Assembly: GCA_964459165.1 (NCBI GenBank)
Contig: CAYWKM010000017.1
Location: forward strand, 1-31,411
Length of the DNA: 31,411 bases
Direction: 5' to 3'
Origin: RGIG4074 sp964459165
GTDB lineage: Bacteria > Bacillota > Clostridia > Christensenellales > Borkfalkiaceae
The notes under the pieces were generated by a model, which was given only the letters and a program-made list of their open reading frames with translations, was not told where the DNA came from and searched no databases. The position numbers and the translations under genes were made by a program. Shown here in pieces: positions 13,635 through 21,315 of the stretch (positions are counted from its first letter, which is position 1; every line of letters begins with the position of its first letter).

Positions 13635-16427
13635 ATGCAAAAATTTACGTTGGTCAATCAAAGGAAGCTGAAGGGCTCGGATACCGTTCTCAAAGAATAT
13701 ACGCACGACGAGACGAAGGCGAAGCTCGTCTATTTCGACAACGGATCGGAGGAAAAGGCGTTCGCTGCGGCGTTCAAGACGATTCCCTTCGACTCGACGG
13801 GGGTCTTTCATATCCTCGAGCATTCCGTTTTGGGAGGGTCGGAAAATTATCCGATCTCTTCTCCCTTTCTCTATATGATGAAAAATTCCATGCATACCTT
13901 TCTGAATGCGGTCACCTTTCAGGGGAAGACGGTTTACCCCTGCGCGAGCTGCAACGAAAAGGATTTTGAAAATCTCATGAGGGTGTATCTCGACGCGGTG
14001 TTTAAGCCAAAGCTCTCTCGCGATATCTTCATGCGGGAAGGCTGGCACCTCGAAGAAAAGGGACCCGCCGTTTCGGGCGTGGTTTTCAACGAGATGAACG
14101 GAGCGACGTCCGATCCCGCCGAGATCGTCTACTCAGCGACGCTTCAAACCATGTATCCCGATACCTATCAGGCGTTCAATTCGGGCGGCGAGCCGCAAAA
14201 CATTCCCGACCTTACCTACGAAAAATATCTCGAAACCTATCGGGAGTATTATTCCGTGAAGAATTGCGTGATTCTTCTGAGCGGCAAACAGAACCTCGAC
14301 GACACCTTCGCCGTCATCGACAAGTATCTTTGCGAGGCTTCGCGCGTGGATATTCCTCACGAATATACCCGTCAGGAGCCCGTCGCGGCGGAAAAGGAGC
14401 GCTTCTACGGCGTTCTGAGCGAAGAGGACTTGAAGGAGAACACCTATCTCGTATATTCCTATAACGTCGGCGATTTCGGCGACGAGGAGCGTTACTACGG
14501 AATGCAGATCCTCTATAACGTCCTGCTCTCCGAAAATTCGTCCGTTTTAAAGAGCGCCCTTTTAAAGAGCGGGCTCATGCGGGACGCGCAGGTGTTTCTG
14601 ACGTCGGCGTACCAGCGGTGTCTGAGCATCGTCGCCGTCAAGACGGACAAGGACAAAAAGGAGGAGATCGGAAAGCTCATCGACGATACCCTTCGTTCGA
14701 TCGTCAAAGAGGGGATCGACAAAAAGACCCTTCGCGCCGCGATCGCGGAGGATTCCTTCACCGTGAGGGAAAAGCTCTCCCTTCTCCCCTCGAAGGCGGT
14801 CGAGAACTTCTTCGGCATGGCGGACAACGTGTTTTATCGTCTTCCTCTGAACAGCTTTTTCGAGACCGAAGAGGTTTTGAAAAAATTGGAGCGAGCCGTC
14901 GATACGGATTATTTTGAAAGGCTGATCGAGAAGATCTTTTTAAACAATCCCCATCGGGCGGTCACGATCGTTTCGCCGAGGGTGAGCAATCCCGCCGACG
15001 ACAGGGCGGAGCTGGACAGAAAGGTCGTATCCCGCTTCTCTCCCGAAGAAAAAGAGGCGCTCTTAAAGGAATTTCGGGAATTTTCCGCCCGCATGGGCGA
15101 GGGAGACGACGAGGAGGCGATCGCCTCCATGCCGACGCTGAAAAGGGAGGATCTGGAGGGGGAATTCTCCTATCGGGATCCCGAATTCGACGGCAGGGCT
15201 TTCTATACGAAAGCGGAGACGAACGGCGTGGTTTATCTGCGCGGCTACTTTTCCATGAAGGGATTTTCCGAAGAGGAAATCATGGCTTCCCGTTTCCTGT
15301 CCGCGGCTCTTCCCGCCCTTCCCGTCAGGGGGCGGAGCGCGGAGGAGCTCGCGATCGAAAGAAAGCTCGCGTTCGGCAGAATTCGCTACGAAATCGCCGT
15401 CGCTTCGAGGAGCGTTCGCGACGCGGAAGGATATTTTAAGATTACGTCCGCGTTTTTGGAGGAAAAGGCGGAGGACGCGCTCGCGCTGCTGAAAGAGACG
15501 CTGACGCAAACCGTATTCAACGAAGAGACGATCGGAGAGAGCTTCGCGCAGGAGATAAGCGAGGCGAAGCTCGCGTTCAGTCAAAACGGCTTTGACGTCG
15601 CCGTCAATCGGGCGACGGCGATCCTTTCCGACGGCGGAAAAATCAAGACGCTCGCCGGAGGGTACGATTATCTCCTCTTCCTCCGCTCTTACGAGAAGGA
15701 TCTCGCGGGGTTCGCATCGCTCTTAGAAAGGACGGCGAAGAGGCTCTTTGTCGACGAAAGGCTGACGACGGGCGTTACGGGAAGGGAGGATTTCCGCTCC
15801 CTCCGTCCGGCTCTGGAAAAGGGGGAAAGGTCGGGAGAAACTCTCTTTTCCGACAAGAGCGAATCGGTCGCCTACGCCGTTTCCTCCACGGTAAATTACA
15901 ACGTGAAGGTCTTGGACGTTTCCGCCCTCGCGCCCTTTACGGGAAAGCATATGGTCGCGAGCAAGCTTTTGAGTCTCGGATATCTCTGGCATAACGTGCG
16001 CGAAAAGGGAAACGCCTACGGCACGGGGCTGAGAATTTCGAGGGACGGCGTCCTCCTCGCCTATTCCTTTCGCGATCCTTCCGTCCAAAAGACCTACGAC
16101 GTATACGACGGGATCGCGGACTATTTGAAGAGCGGGGAAATTTCCGAAAAGGAGATTTTCGGCTGCATCGTCAGCGTCGTCGGAGAATTGACGAAGCCCG
16201 CCTCGATCGAGGAAGAGAGCGCGAAACGCGAATTCAACCTTCTTTGCGGCGTTCGCGCGGAGGACGTGAAGAGAAGCATGGAAGAGGCGAAGTCCTTTAC
16301 GAAAGAGGACGCGGCGGCGTACGTCGGACTGTTTGAAGCGTTCGCTTCTTCAAGAAACGTCTGCACGGCGGGGTCGTCCTCGTCCGAGGAGGAGAGCGGG
16401 CTCTTTCAAGAGATCATAAGCGTATAA
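13635..16427 (+). CDS. M16C (presequence-protease-like) zinc metallopeptidase
   Basis: 930 residues, close to the family's ~970. The inverted zinc motif HILEH is at residues 59-63, where H59 and H63 bind zinc and E62 is the catalytic base. The third zinc ligand is likely E153, in VVFNEMNGA. The order active half, helical linker (about 450-520), inactive half matches PreP/Cym1 and bacterial M16C proteins, which close as a clam-shell over short unfolded peptides. No signal peptide, so cytoplasmic peptide turnover is likely. ATG 13635 is chosen for its GGAGA ribosome site and the promoter position; the frame extends 28 codons further upstream without protein-like sequence. Single-gene transcription unit. 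Confidence 0.92.
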   Translation: MQKFTLVNQRKLKGSDTVLKEYTHDETKAKLVYFDNGSEEKAFAAAFKTIPFDSTGVFHILEHSVLGGSENYPISSPFLYMMKNSMHTFLNAVTFQGKTVYPCASCNEKDFENLMRVYLDAVFKPKLSRDIFMREGWHLEEKGPAVSGVVFNEMNGATSDPAEIVYSATLQTMYPDTYQAFNSGGEPQNIPDLTYEKYLETYREYYSVKNCVILLSGKQNLDDTFAVIDKYLCEASRVDIPHEYTRQEPVAAEKERFYGVLSEEDLKENTYLVYSYNVGDFGDEERYYGMQILYNVLLSENSSVLKSALLKSGLMRDAQVFLTSAYQRCLSIVAVKTDKDKKEEIGKLIDDTLRSIVKEGIDKKTLRAAIAEDSFTVREKLSLLPSKAVENFFGMADNVFYRLPLNSFFETEEVLKKLERAVDTDYFERLIEKIFLNNPHRAVTIVSPRVSNPADDRAELDRKVVSRFSPEEKEALLKEFREFSARMGEGDDEEAIASMPTLKREDLEGEFSYRDPEFDGRAFYTKAETNGVVYLRGYFSMKGFSEEEIMASRFLSAALPALPVRGRSAEELAIERKLAFGRIRYEIAVASRSVRDAEGYFKITSAFLEEKAEDALALLKETLTQTVFNEETIGESFAQEISEAKLAFSQNGFDVAVNRATAILSDGGKIKTLAGGYDYLLFLRSYEKDLAGFASLLERTAKRLFVDERLTTGVTGREDFRSLRPALEKGERSGETLFSDKSESVAYAVSSTVNYNVKVLDVSALAPFTGKHMVASKLLSLGYLWHNVREKGNAYGTGLRISRDGVLLAYSFRDPSVQKTYDVYDGIADYLKSGEISEKEIFGCIVSVVGELTKPASIEEESAKREFNLLCGVRAEDVKRSMEEAKSFTKEDAAAYVGLFEAFASSRNVCTAGSSSSEEESGLFQEIISV

Positions 16428-16437
16428 ATTCGACAGA

Positions 16438-16470
16438 CGGCGGAGCGGACGCGCTCCGCCGCGACTTTTT
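16438..16470 (+). terminator. Terminator after the M16 protease
   Basis: Perfect 10-bp stem CGGCGGAGCG / CGCTCCGCCG with a GACG loop, followed by CGACTTTTT. Between here and 16620 only a CTCCTTT/AAAGGAG hairpin (16486-16506) is seen. Confidence 0.9.
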
Positions 16471-16624
16471 ATTGAGGGGAAATTTCTCCTTTCGGCGTCA
16501 AAGGAGCGACGGCGCGGAAGCCTCGCTTTCGGCTTGCGCGGTTCTCTTTTGGGAAGGGGACAAAGGAATTGCTTTTTTTAGACGACGGATAAAAAAATAA
16601 TTTAAAGAGAGCTCTTTTCTTTGC

Positions 16625-16654
16625 TTGACATTTGCGTTTTAAAGGATTTAAAAT
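16625..16654 (+). promoter_or_regulatory. Promoter of the ATP synthase operon
   Basis: -35 TTGACA (16625-16630), 18-bp spacer, -10 TAAAAT (16649-16654). No other good promoter is seen before atpB, so all seven atp genes are probably one transcript. Confidence 0.75.
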
Positions 16655-16673
16655 ACAGTATAAAAACAAAGAC

Positions 16674-16745
16674 GGCAAAGGAGGAAATCGGGAGGCTTGT
16701 TTCCGATTCCTTTGCCTATTACGGAATTGAATAACGCTACGTTAT
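16674..16745 (+). other. Leader hairpins of the atp mRNA
   Basis: First hairpin: GGCAAAGGA (16674-16682) with TCCTTTGCC (16708-16716), extended by ATCGG/CCGAT inside. Second: ATAACG-CTA-CGTTAT (16731-16745), ending one base before the atpB ribosome site. The second could tune access to the GGGAGGTGA sequence. Confidence 0.5.
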
Positions 16746-16751
16746 CGGGAG

Positions 16752-17603
16752 GTGATTTTTATCACGAAAAAGAATAAGATTCTGGCGGGAATTATTTTCG
16801 GCGCGCTCGCGCTCGCATTTCTCCTATCGGCGATTTTAATCGGCTCGAACGGAAGGGCGGAGACGATACAGGAAACCATGAAGAACGCGGTTTTGCACGA
16901 GACGGACAAGGTGAGCCTCTTCGGCCTGCCGGTGAATCCCGGGCTGATTTCCGCCTTTATCGTCACGGGCGTTCTCCTCTTGTTCGCGCTCGTCGTTCGC
17001 ATTTTCGTCATTCCCAAATTTAAGACGATCCCCGGGAAGTTTCAGCTTCTCCTCGAACAGGCGGTGGGATTGTTCGACAATATGGCGAAGACGAACAGCC
17101 CGCATCGGAACGGCTTCCTCGGCGCGTATATTTTCGCCGCCGGCGCGTATATTTTCGTGGGGACGGTCTTCGAGCTTTTCGGCGTTCAGGCGGTTTCCGT
17201 CAACGGGACGCCCGTCTCTCTGCCCGCGCCGCTGTCCGATATCAACGGGGCGATCGCCCTCGGCTGTCTCTCCTACTGCATCATCTTGTCGGGCGGTATC
17301 GTCGGGAATAAGATGAAGGGCGTGGGACAGACGTTGAAGGACTTTTCTCTCCCCGTATCCATGAGTTTCCGTCTCTTCGGAGCGCTTCTCTCGGGCGCGC
17401 TCGTCACCGAGCTCGTCTATTATTTCACCTCGCTCAGCTTCGCGCTGCCCGTCGTGGTGGGCGTTTTGTTCACCCTCCTTCACGCGCTCATACAAGCATA
17501 TGTCCTGACGATGCTCACCGCGCTCTTTTACGGCGAGGTTTCCCATCCGAGCGAAAAGAAGAAGAGGGCGAAGAAGGGCGGAAAGGAAAAGGCTTCCGCT
17601 TAA
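16752..17603 (+). CDS. atpB: ATP synthase Fo subunit a
   Basis: 283 residues with five to six membrane helices. The essential arginine lies in the fourth-helix block SMSFRLFGALLSG, and the C-terminal helix carries the conserved LIQAYVLTMLTALFYGE stretch. Subunit a forms the ion half-channels against the c-ring. The lysine-rich tail (KKKRAKKGGKEKA) is cytoplasmic. The start is uncertain: the frame's only early standard codon is a GTG at 16752 that lies inside a perfect GGGAGGTGAT ribosome site. The position with ideal spacing is an ATC at 16761; CTG at 16782 is another possibility. First gene of the operon; no atpI is seen upstream. Confidence 0.93.
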   Translation: MIFITKKNKILAGIIFGALALAFLLSAILIGSNGRAETIQETMKNAVLHETDKVSLFGLPVNPGLISAFIVTGVLLLFALVVRIFVIPKFKTIPGKFQLLLEQAVGLFDNMAKTNSPHRNGFLGAYIFAAGAYIFVGTVFELFGVQAVSVNGTPVSLPAPLSDINGAIALGCLSYCIILSGGIVGNKMKGVGQTLKDFSLPVSMSFRLFGALLSGALVTELVYYFTSLSFALPVVVGVLFTLLHALIQAYVLTMLTALFYGEVSHPSEKKKRAKKGGKEKASA

Positions 17604-17668
17604 AAAAGAGCGGAAGGGAAGAAAAAACATTCAGCGTTTGAAAATTATCGAAAGAGAGGTATTTCATT

Positions 17669-18067
17669 ATGAAAACAAAAAATCTTAAAATTGTCGTCGC
17701 GGCAATCCTGGCGGCGATCATCGTAGCGCTCGGTATCGCCGTAGCGTCTCGCTTTTTCGCCGTGAACGCGTCCGCAGACGCGAACGATACCGAGATCGAA
17801 GCGACGGTGGAGGAAGAGGAACAGACGGAGGACGAGGAGAACGCGACCGGGACGAAGGCGATCGCGGCGGCTGTCGTCGTCGGAATCGCAGCCTTTGCCG
17901 GCGCGCTCAGCATGGGAATCGCCATAGCTAAGTCCGTAGAGGGAATCGCCCGTCAGCCGGAAGCGGAAGGAAAGATCAGAACGACCCTTATGATGGGACT
18001 CGTGTTCATCGAAACAGCCATTATTTACGCGCTCGTCATCGCCATTCTCGTCATATTCGTCTTATAA
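17669..18067 (+). CDS. atpE: ATP synthase Fo subunit c with signal-peptide-like N-terminal extension
   Basis: 132 residues, compared with the usual 70-90. Residues 62-132 are a normal two-helix c subunit: helix 1, polar loop ARQPEA (94-99), helix 2 with the ion-binding glutamate E115 (in FIETAIIYAL). Before it come a basic start (MKTKNLK), a hydrophobic helix (8-27), an AxA-type site (NASA, 33-36) and a very acidic stretch (37-59, about half Asp/Glu). This resembles a cleavable signal peptide plus an acidic propeptide, placing the acidic part outside the cell. The residue aligned with Gln32 of the Na+-binding Ilyobacter c subunit is Met, so H+ coupling is more likely. GAGAGG ribosome site before ATG 17669. 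Confidence 0.94.
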   Translation: MKTKNLKIVVAAILAAIIVALGIAVASRFFAVNASADANDTEIEATVEEEEQTEDEENATGTKAIAAAVVVGIAAFAGALSMGIAIAKSVEGIARQPEAEGKIRTTLMMGLVFIETAIIYALVIAILVIFVL

Positions 18068-18079
18068 CGGAGGAAGGGC

Positions 18080-18601
18080 ATGGATATACTTGCAAGCAGC
18101 ATACCTCTGAATATCGATTGGCAGCAGATTCTCCTGCATCTGTTCAACTTTGTCGTCCTTGCGGCGGGGCTGTACTTTTTATTGTACAAGCCCGTCAAAG
18201 GGTTTATGGATCGGCGAAAGGCGGGTTACGAGGAGACGGACAAGAAAGCCAAGGAATCGCTCGCCGAGGCCGAGCGGAAAAAGAAGGAATACGAGGAACT
18301 TCTCTCCCGCGCCGACGCGGAGATCGAGGAGAAGCGAGTGAAGGCGGACAAAGCCGTTCAGGAGGCGAACGGCGCGCTCATCGCGAGCGCGCAGATCAAA
18401 GCCGACGAAATCGTGGAAAAGGCGAAGGCGGCCGCCGCGCGCGAGCACGACGCCATCGTGAAAAAGGCGGAGGAAGACGTCGCCGACATGGTGGCGCAGG
18501 CGACGGAAAAGCTCCTGATGAAGAGCGCGGAGTCGTACGATCGATTTCTGACCGACGCGGAAGAAGGAGAGGATGAAAAAGAAGGGGAGAAGCGAACATG
18601 A
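18080..18601 (+). CDS. atpF: ATP synthase Fo subunit b
   Basis: 173 residues: one membrane helix (about 19-40), then a long charged helix rich in Ala/Glu/Lys forming the right-handed coiled coil of the peripheral stalk. GGAGGAAGG lies just before ATG 18080. The C-terminus is strongly acidic and basic (DAEEGEDEKEGEKRT). In normal enzymes the C-terminal end of b grips the delta C-terminal domain; here that domain is fused to the next protein, whose ATG overlaps the atpF stop (ATGA). No delta gene intervenes. Only one b gene is present, so a homodimer is expected. Confidence 0.94.
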   Translation: MDILASSIPLNIDWQQILLHLFNFVVLAAGLYFLLYKPVKGFMDRRKAGYEETDKKAKESLAEAERKKKEYEELLSRADAEIEEKRVKADKAVQEANGALIASAQIKADEIVEKAKAAAAREHDAIVKKAEEDVADMVAQATEKLLMKSAESYDRFLTDAEEGEDEKEGEKRT

Positions 18602-20361
18602 GCGAACGAGAAGAAGGCATCCCCTTAAGAGCCGTGCTCTATTCCTCCGACGCGCCCGATGAAAGGCAGGAGGCTCGCTTTAAAGCGTTTCTGAAAAAGA
18701 AATACGGCGAAGTCAGCTTTGAATTTATCGAGAGCAAGGAGCTGAAAGGCGGGTTTCGCCTCGAAGTGGGATCGGACGTTTACGACTGGTCCTTGAACGG
18801 GAGATTCAATCAGCTGAAGGAGACGCTGACGAAAGCCTCCCGTTCGGAGGGGAACGTCATTCCCCTGTTGAAGGAGACGATTCACAATTGGACGCCGAAG
18901 GCGATCGCGCAGGAGACGGGTTCCGTCCTCGCCGTCGGCGACGGCATCGCGACGGTCGCCGGTCTCGATTCCGCCGCATACGGGGAAATTTTACTCTTTT
19001 CCTCCGGCGTGCGCGGCATGATTCAGGATTTGAGGAAGGACAGCGTAGGCTGTATTCTGTTCGGCGACGAAGAGGGCGTCTTGCAGGGGAGCAGCGTGAA
19101 GAGAACGCAGCGAACCGCCGGCGTTCCCGTGGGGGAAGGCTTTTTGGGACGCGTCGTCAACGCGCTGGGCGTTCCCATCGACGGATTGGGGGAGATCGAG
19201 GCGGAGGATTATCGCCCGATCGAACGCCCCGCGCCCGGCATTATCGACCGTCAGCCGGTCAATAAGCCTATGGAGACGGGCATTTTATCCATCGACTCCA
19301 TGTTCCCGATCGGGAGGGGTCAGCGAGAGCTCATCATCGGCGACAGACAGACGGGAAAGACGGCGATCGCCCTCGATACCGTCGTTAATCAAAAGGGAAA
19401 GGACGTCGTCTGCATCTACGTGGCGATCGGACAGAAGAACAGCTCCGTCGCAAGAATCGTAAAGGCATTGAAGGATCGCGACTGCTTCGATTATTGCATC
19501 GTCGTGAACGCCTCGGCGGGAGATTCCGCTTCCCTTCAATATATCGCGCCCTATTCGGGCTGCGCGATGGCGGAGTATTTCATGGACAAGGGAAAGGACG
19601 TTCTCATCATCTACGACGATCTTTCCAAGCACGCCATCGCCTATCGGACGCTGAGCCTGCTTTTGAATCGTTCGCCCGGAAGAGAGGCCTACCCCGGCGA
19701 CGTATTTTACCTTCATTCGAGGCTTCTGGAACGCGCCGCGCACCTCTCCGACGAAAGGGGCGGGGGCAGCATTACCGCGCTCCCGATCGTGGAGACGCAG
19801 GCGGGCGACGTTTCAGCCTATATTCCCACGAACATCATCTCCATCACAGACGGACAGATTTTTCTCGAGAACAAGCTCTTCTTCGCCGGACAGAGACCCG
19901 CGGTGAACGTCGGGTTGTCCGTGTCCCGCGTGGGCGGGGCGGCGCAGACGAAGGCGATGAAAAGCGCTTCGGGAACGCTCCGCTTGGATCTCGCGCAATA
20001 TCGGGAGATGGAAGTCTTTAATCAGTTTTCGAGCGATCTCGACGAGGAAACGAAAAGACAGCTCGCCTACGGCGCGGGGCTCATGCGGCTTCTGCGTCAG
20101 CCGCAATACCGCCCCATGAAACAGCACGAGCAGGTCATTCTTCTCATCGCCGCCTTGGGGAGGGTCATGCAGGATATTCCTTTGGAGAAGATTCTCGACT
20201 TCAAAGAAAAGCTCCTCGCCCATTTTGAGACGGAATATCCCTTTCTTTGCAGGGGAATCGACGCGACGGGAGACGTCGCGAAGGAAACGAGGGAGGAAAT
20301 CCTTACGGTCGCGAGAAGATTCCTGCGGGAAAAATACGAAAAGCAAGCGGCGGAAGGCTGA
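18598..20361 (+). CDS. atpA: Fused delta C-terminal domain and ATP synthase F1 subunit alpha
   Basis: 587 residues, against about 500 for alpha. Residues about 8-80 match the C-terminal domain of delta (OSCP): an AVLYSS start like the family's 'a.v.SA.pL', then a helix. ESKELKGGFRLEVGS (46-60) follows the delta pattern 'dpsLiGGf.v.vg', and VYDWSL (61-66) with GRFNQLKETL (68-77) the 'v.D.Sv...L..L...L' ending. After a linker of about ten residues a full alpha subunit begins. It has Walker A GDRQTGKT (248-255), the ASAGDSASLQ region and the arginine finger in SVSRVGGAAQ. Alpha is complete; the delta N-terminal domain is absent here and elsewhere in the operon. Starts by ATGA overlap with atpF. 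The fused domain should contact b at the top of F1. Confidence 0.95.
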   Translation: MSEREEGIPLRAVLYSSDAPDERQEARFKAFLKKKYGEVSFEFIESKELKGGFRLEVGSDVYDWSLNGRFNQLKETLTKASRSEGNVIPLLKETIHNWTPKAIAQETGSVLAVGDGIATVAGLDSAAYGEILLFSSGVRGMIQDLRKDSVGCILFGDEEGVLQGSSVKRTQRTAGVPVGEGFLGRVVNALGVPIDGLGEIEAEDYRPIERPAPGIIDRQPVNKPMETGILSIDSMFPIGRGQRELIIGDRQTGKTAIALDTVVNQKGKDVVCIYVAIGQKNSSVARIVKALKDRDCFDYCIVVNASAGDSASLQYIAPYSGCAMAEYFMDKGKDVLIIYDDLSKHAIAYRTLSLLLNRSPGREAYPGDVFYLHSRLLERAAHLSDERGGGSITALPIVETQAGDVSAYIPTNIISITDGQIFLENKLFFAGQRPAVNVGLSVSRVGGAAQTKAMKSASGTLRLDLAQYREMEVFNQFSSDLDEETKRQLAYGAGLMRLLRQPQYRPMKQHEQVILLIAALGRVMQDIPLEKILDFKEKLLAHFETEYPFLCRGIDATGDVAKETREEILTVARRFLREKYEKQAAEG

Positions 20362-20379
20362 CGAGCGAAGGGAAGCGTT

Positions 20380-21261
20380 ATGCCCAAGATCAAGGAAATT
20401 AAAAACAGAATCGCGAGCGTAAGGGATACGCAGAAGATTACGAACGCCATGTATCTGATCGCCTCGACAAAGCTGAGAAAGGCAAGGAACGGGTGGAACA
20501 CGACCCGCCCGTATTTCATGGCGTTGCAGGCGGAAATCAAGCGCATCTTCCGCGTTTCCGACGACACGGAGAGCAAATATTTTTATCCCGCGATCGAATC
20601 GGAAAAGCCGAACGGCACGTTCGGCTATCTCGTCGTCACTGCGGATAAAGGGTTGGCGGGCGCGTACAATCAGAACGTCATCCGCGAGACGGAGCGGCTC
20701 GTCGGGGAGCATCCCGATTATAAATTGTACGTCGTAGGCGAGTACGGGAGGCAGTACTTTCTCTCTCACGGATATTCGGAGGAGGAGAATTTTTTCTATA
20801 CGGCGCAAAACCCCTCCATGTCGCGGGCGAGAAAGATCGCGGGAATTCTTTTAAACGAATTCGACGAGAAAAAGCTCGATAAAATTTTCGTCGTGTATAC
20901 GGATATGAAGACGGGACTCTCGGCGAACGTGAAGAGCGAACGGCTGCTTCCCTTCCACCGCGCTCAGTTTTATTCGGACAGGGAGGAATCGGAGAAGCGG
21001 ATTTCCTACGAATTCGTTCCTTCCATTCAGGCGGTTCTCGACGCCATCATTCCCGGCTATGTCGCGGGCTATATTTACAGCGCGCTGGTCGACAGCTTCT
21101 GCGCCGAACAGAACGCGAGGATGACGGCGATGGATTCGGCGAATCGGAACGCGCAGAGGCTTCTCGACGAATTGTCGCTGGAATACAACCATGTCCGTCA
21201 GACGGCGATCACGCAGGAGATCACAGAGGTCTCCGCAGGCGCGAAGGCGCAGAAGAAATGA
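20380..21261 (+). CDS. atpG: ATP synthase F1 subunit gamma
   Basis: 293 residues. The N-terminal helix (KIKEIKNRIASVRDTQKI) and C-terminal helix (ending ITQEITEVSAGAKA) form the central coiled-coil shaft; the Rossmann-like middle domain includes GYLVVTADKGLAGAYN. Normal length. GAAGGGAAG ribosome site; 18 bp after atpA. The conserved MTAMDSANRNA segment in the C-terminal helix is intact. Confidence 0.96.
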   Translation: MPKIKEIKNRIASVRDTQKITNAMYLIASTKLRKARNGWNTTRPYFMALQAEIKRIFRVSDDTESKYFYPAIESEKPNGTFGYLVVTADKGLAGAYNQNVIRETERLVGEHPDYKLYVVGEYGRQYFLSHGYSEEENFFYTAQNPSMSRARKIAGILLNEFDEKKLDKIFVVYTDMKTGLSANVKSERLLPFHRAQFYSDREESEKRISYEFVPSIQAVLDAIIPGYVAGYIYSALVDSFCAEQNARMTAMDSANRNAQRLLDELSLEYNHVRQTAITQEITEVSAGAKAQKK

Positions 21262-21315
21262 GTTCGGCTCGCCCGAAAGAGGAGCGGCTGAACGGTTTAA
21301 GGAGGATCAGAAAAA

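Noticed and set aside
19813..20808. 331-codon minus-strand frame opposite atpA/atpG
   Set aside because: Antisense shadow of two conserved ATP synthase genes; no motif or ribosome site.
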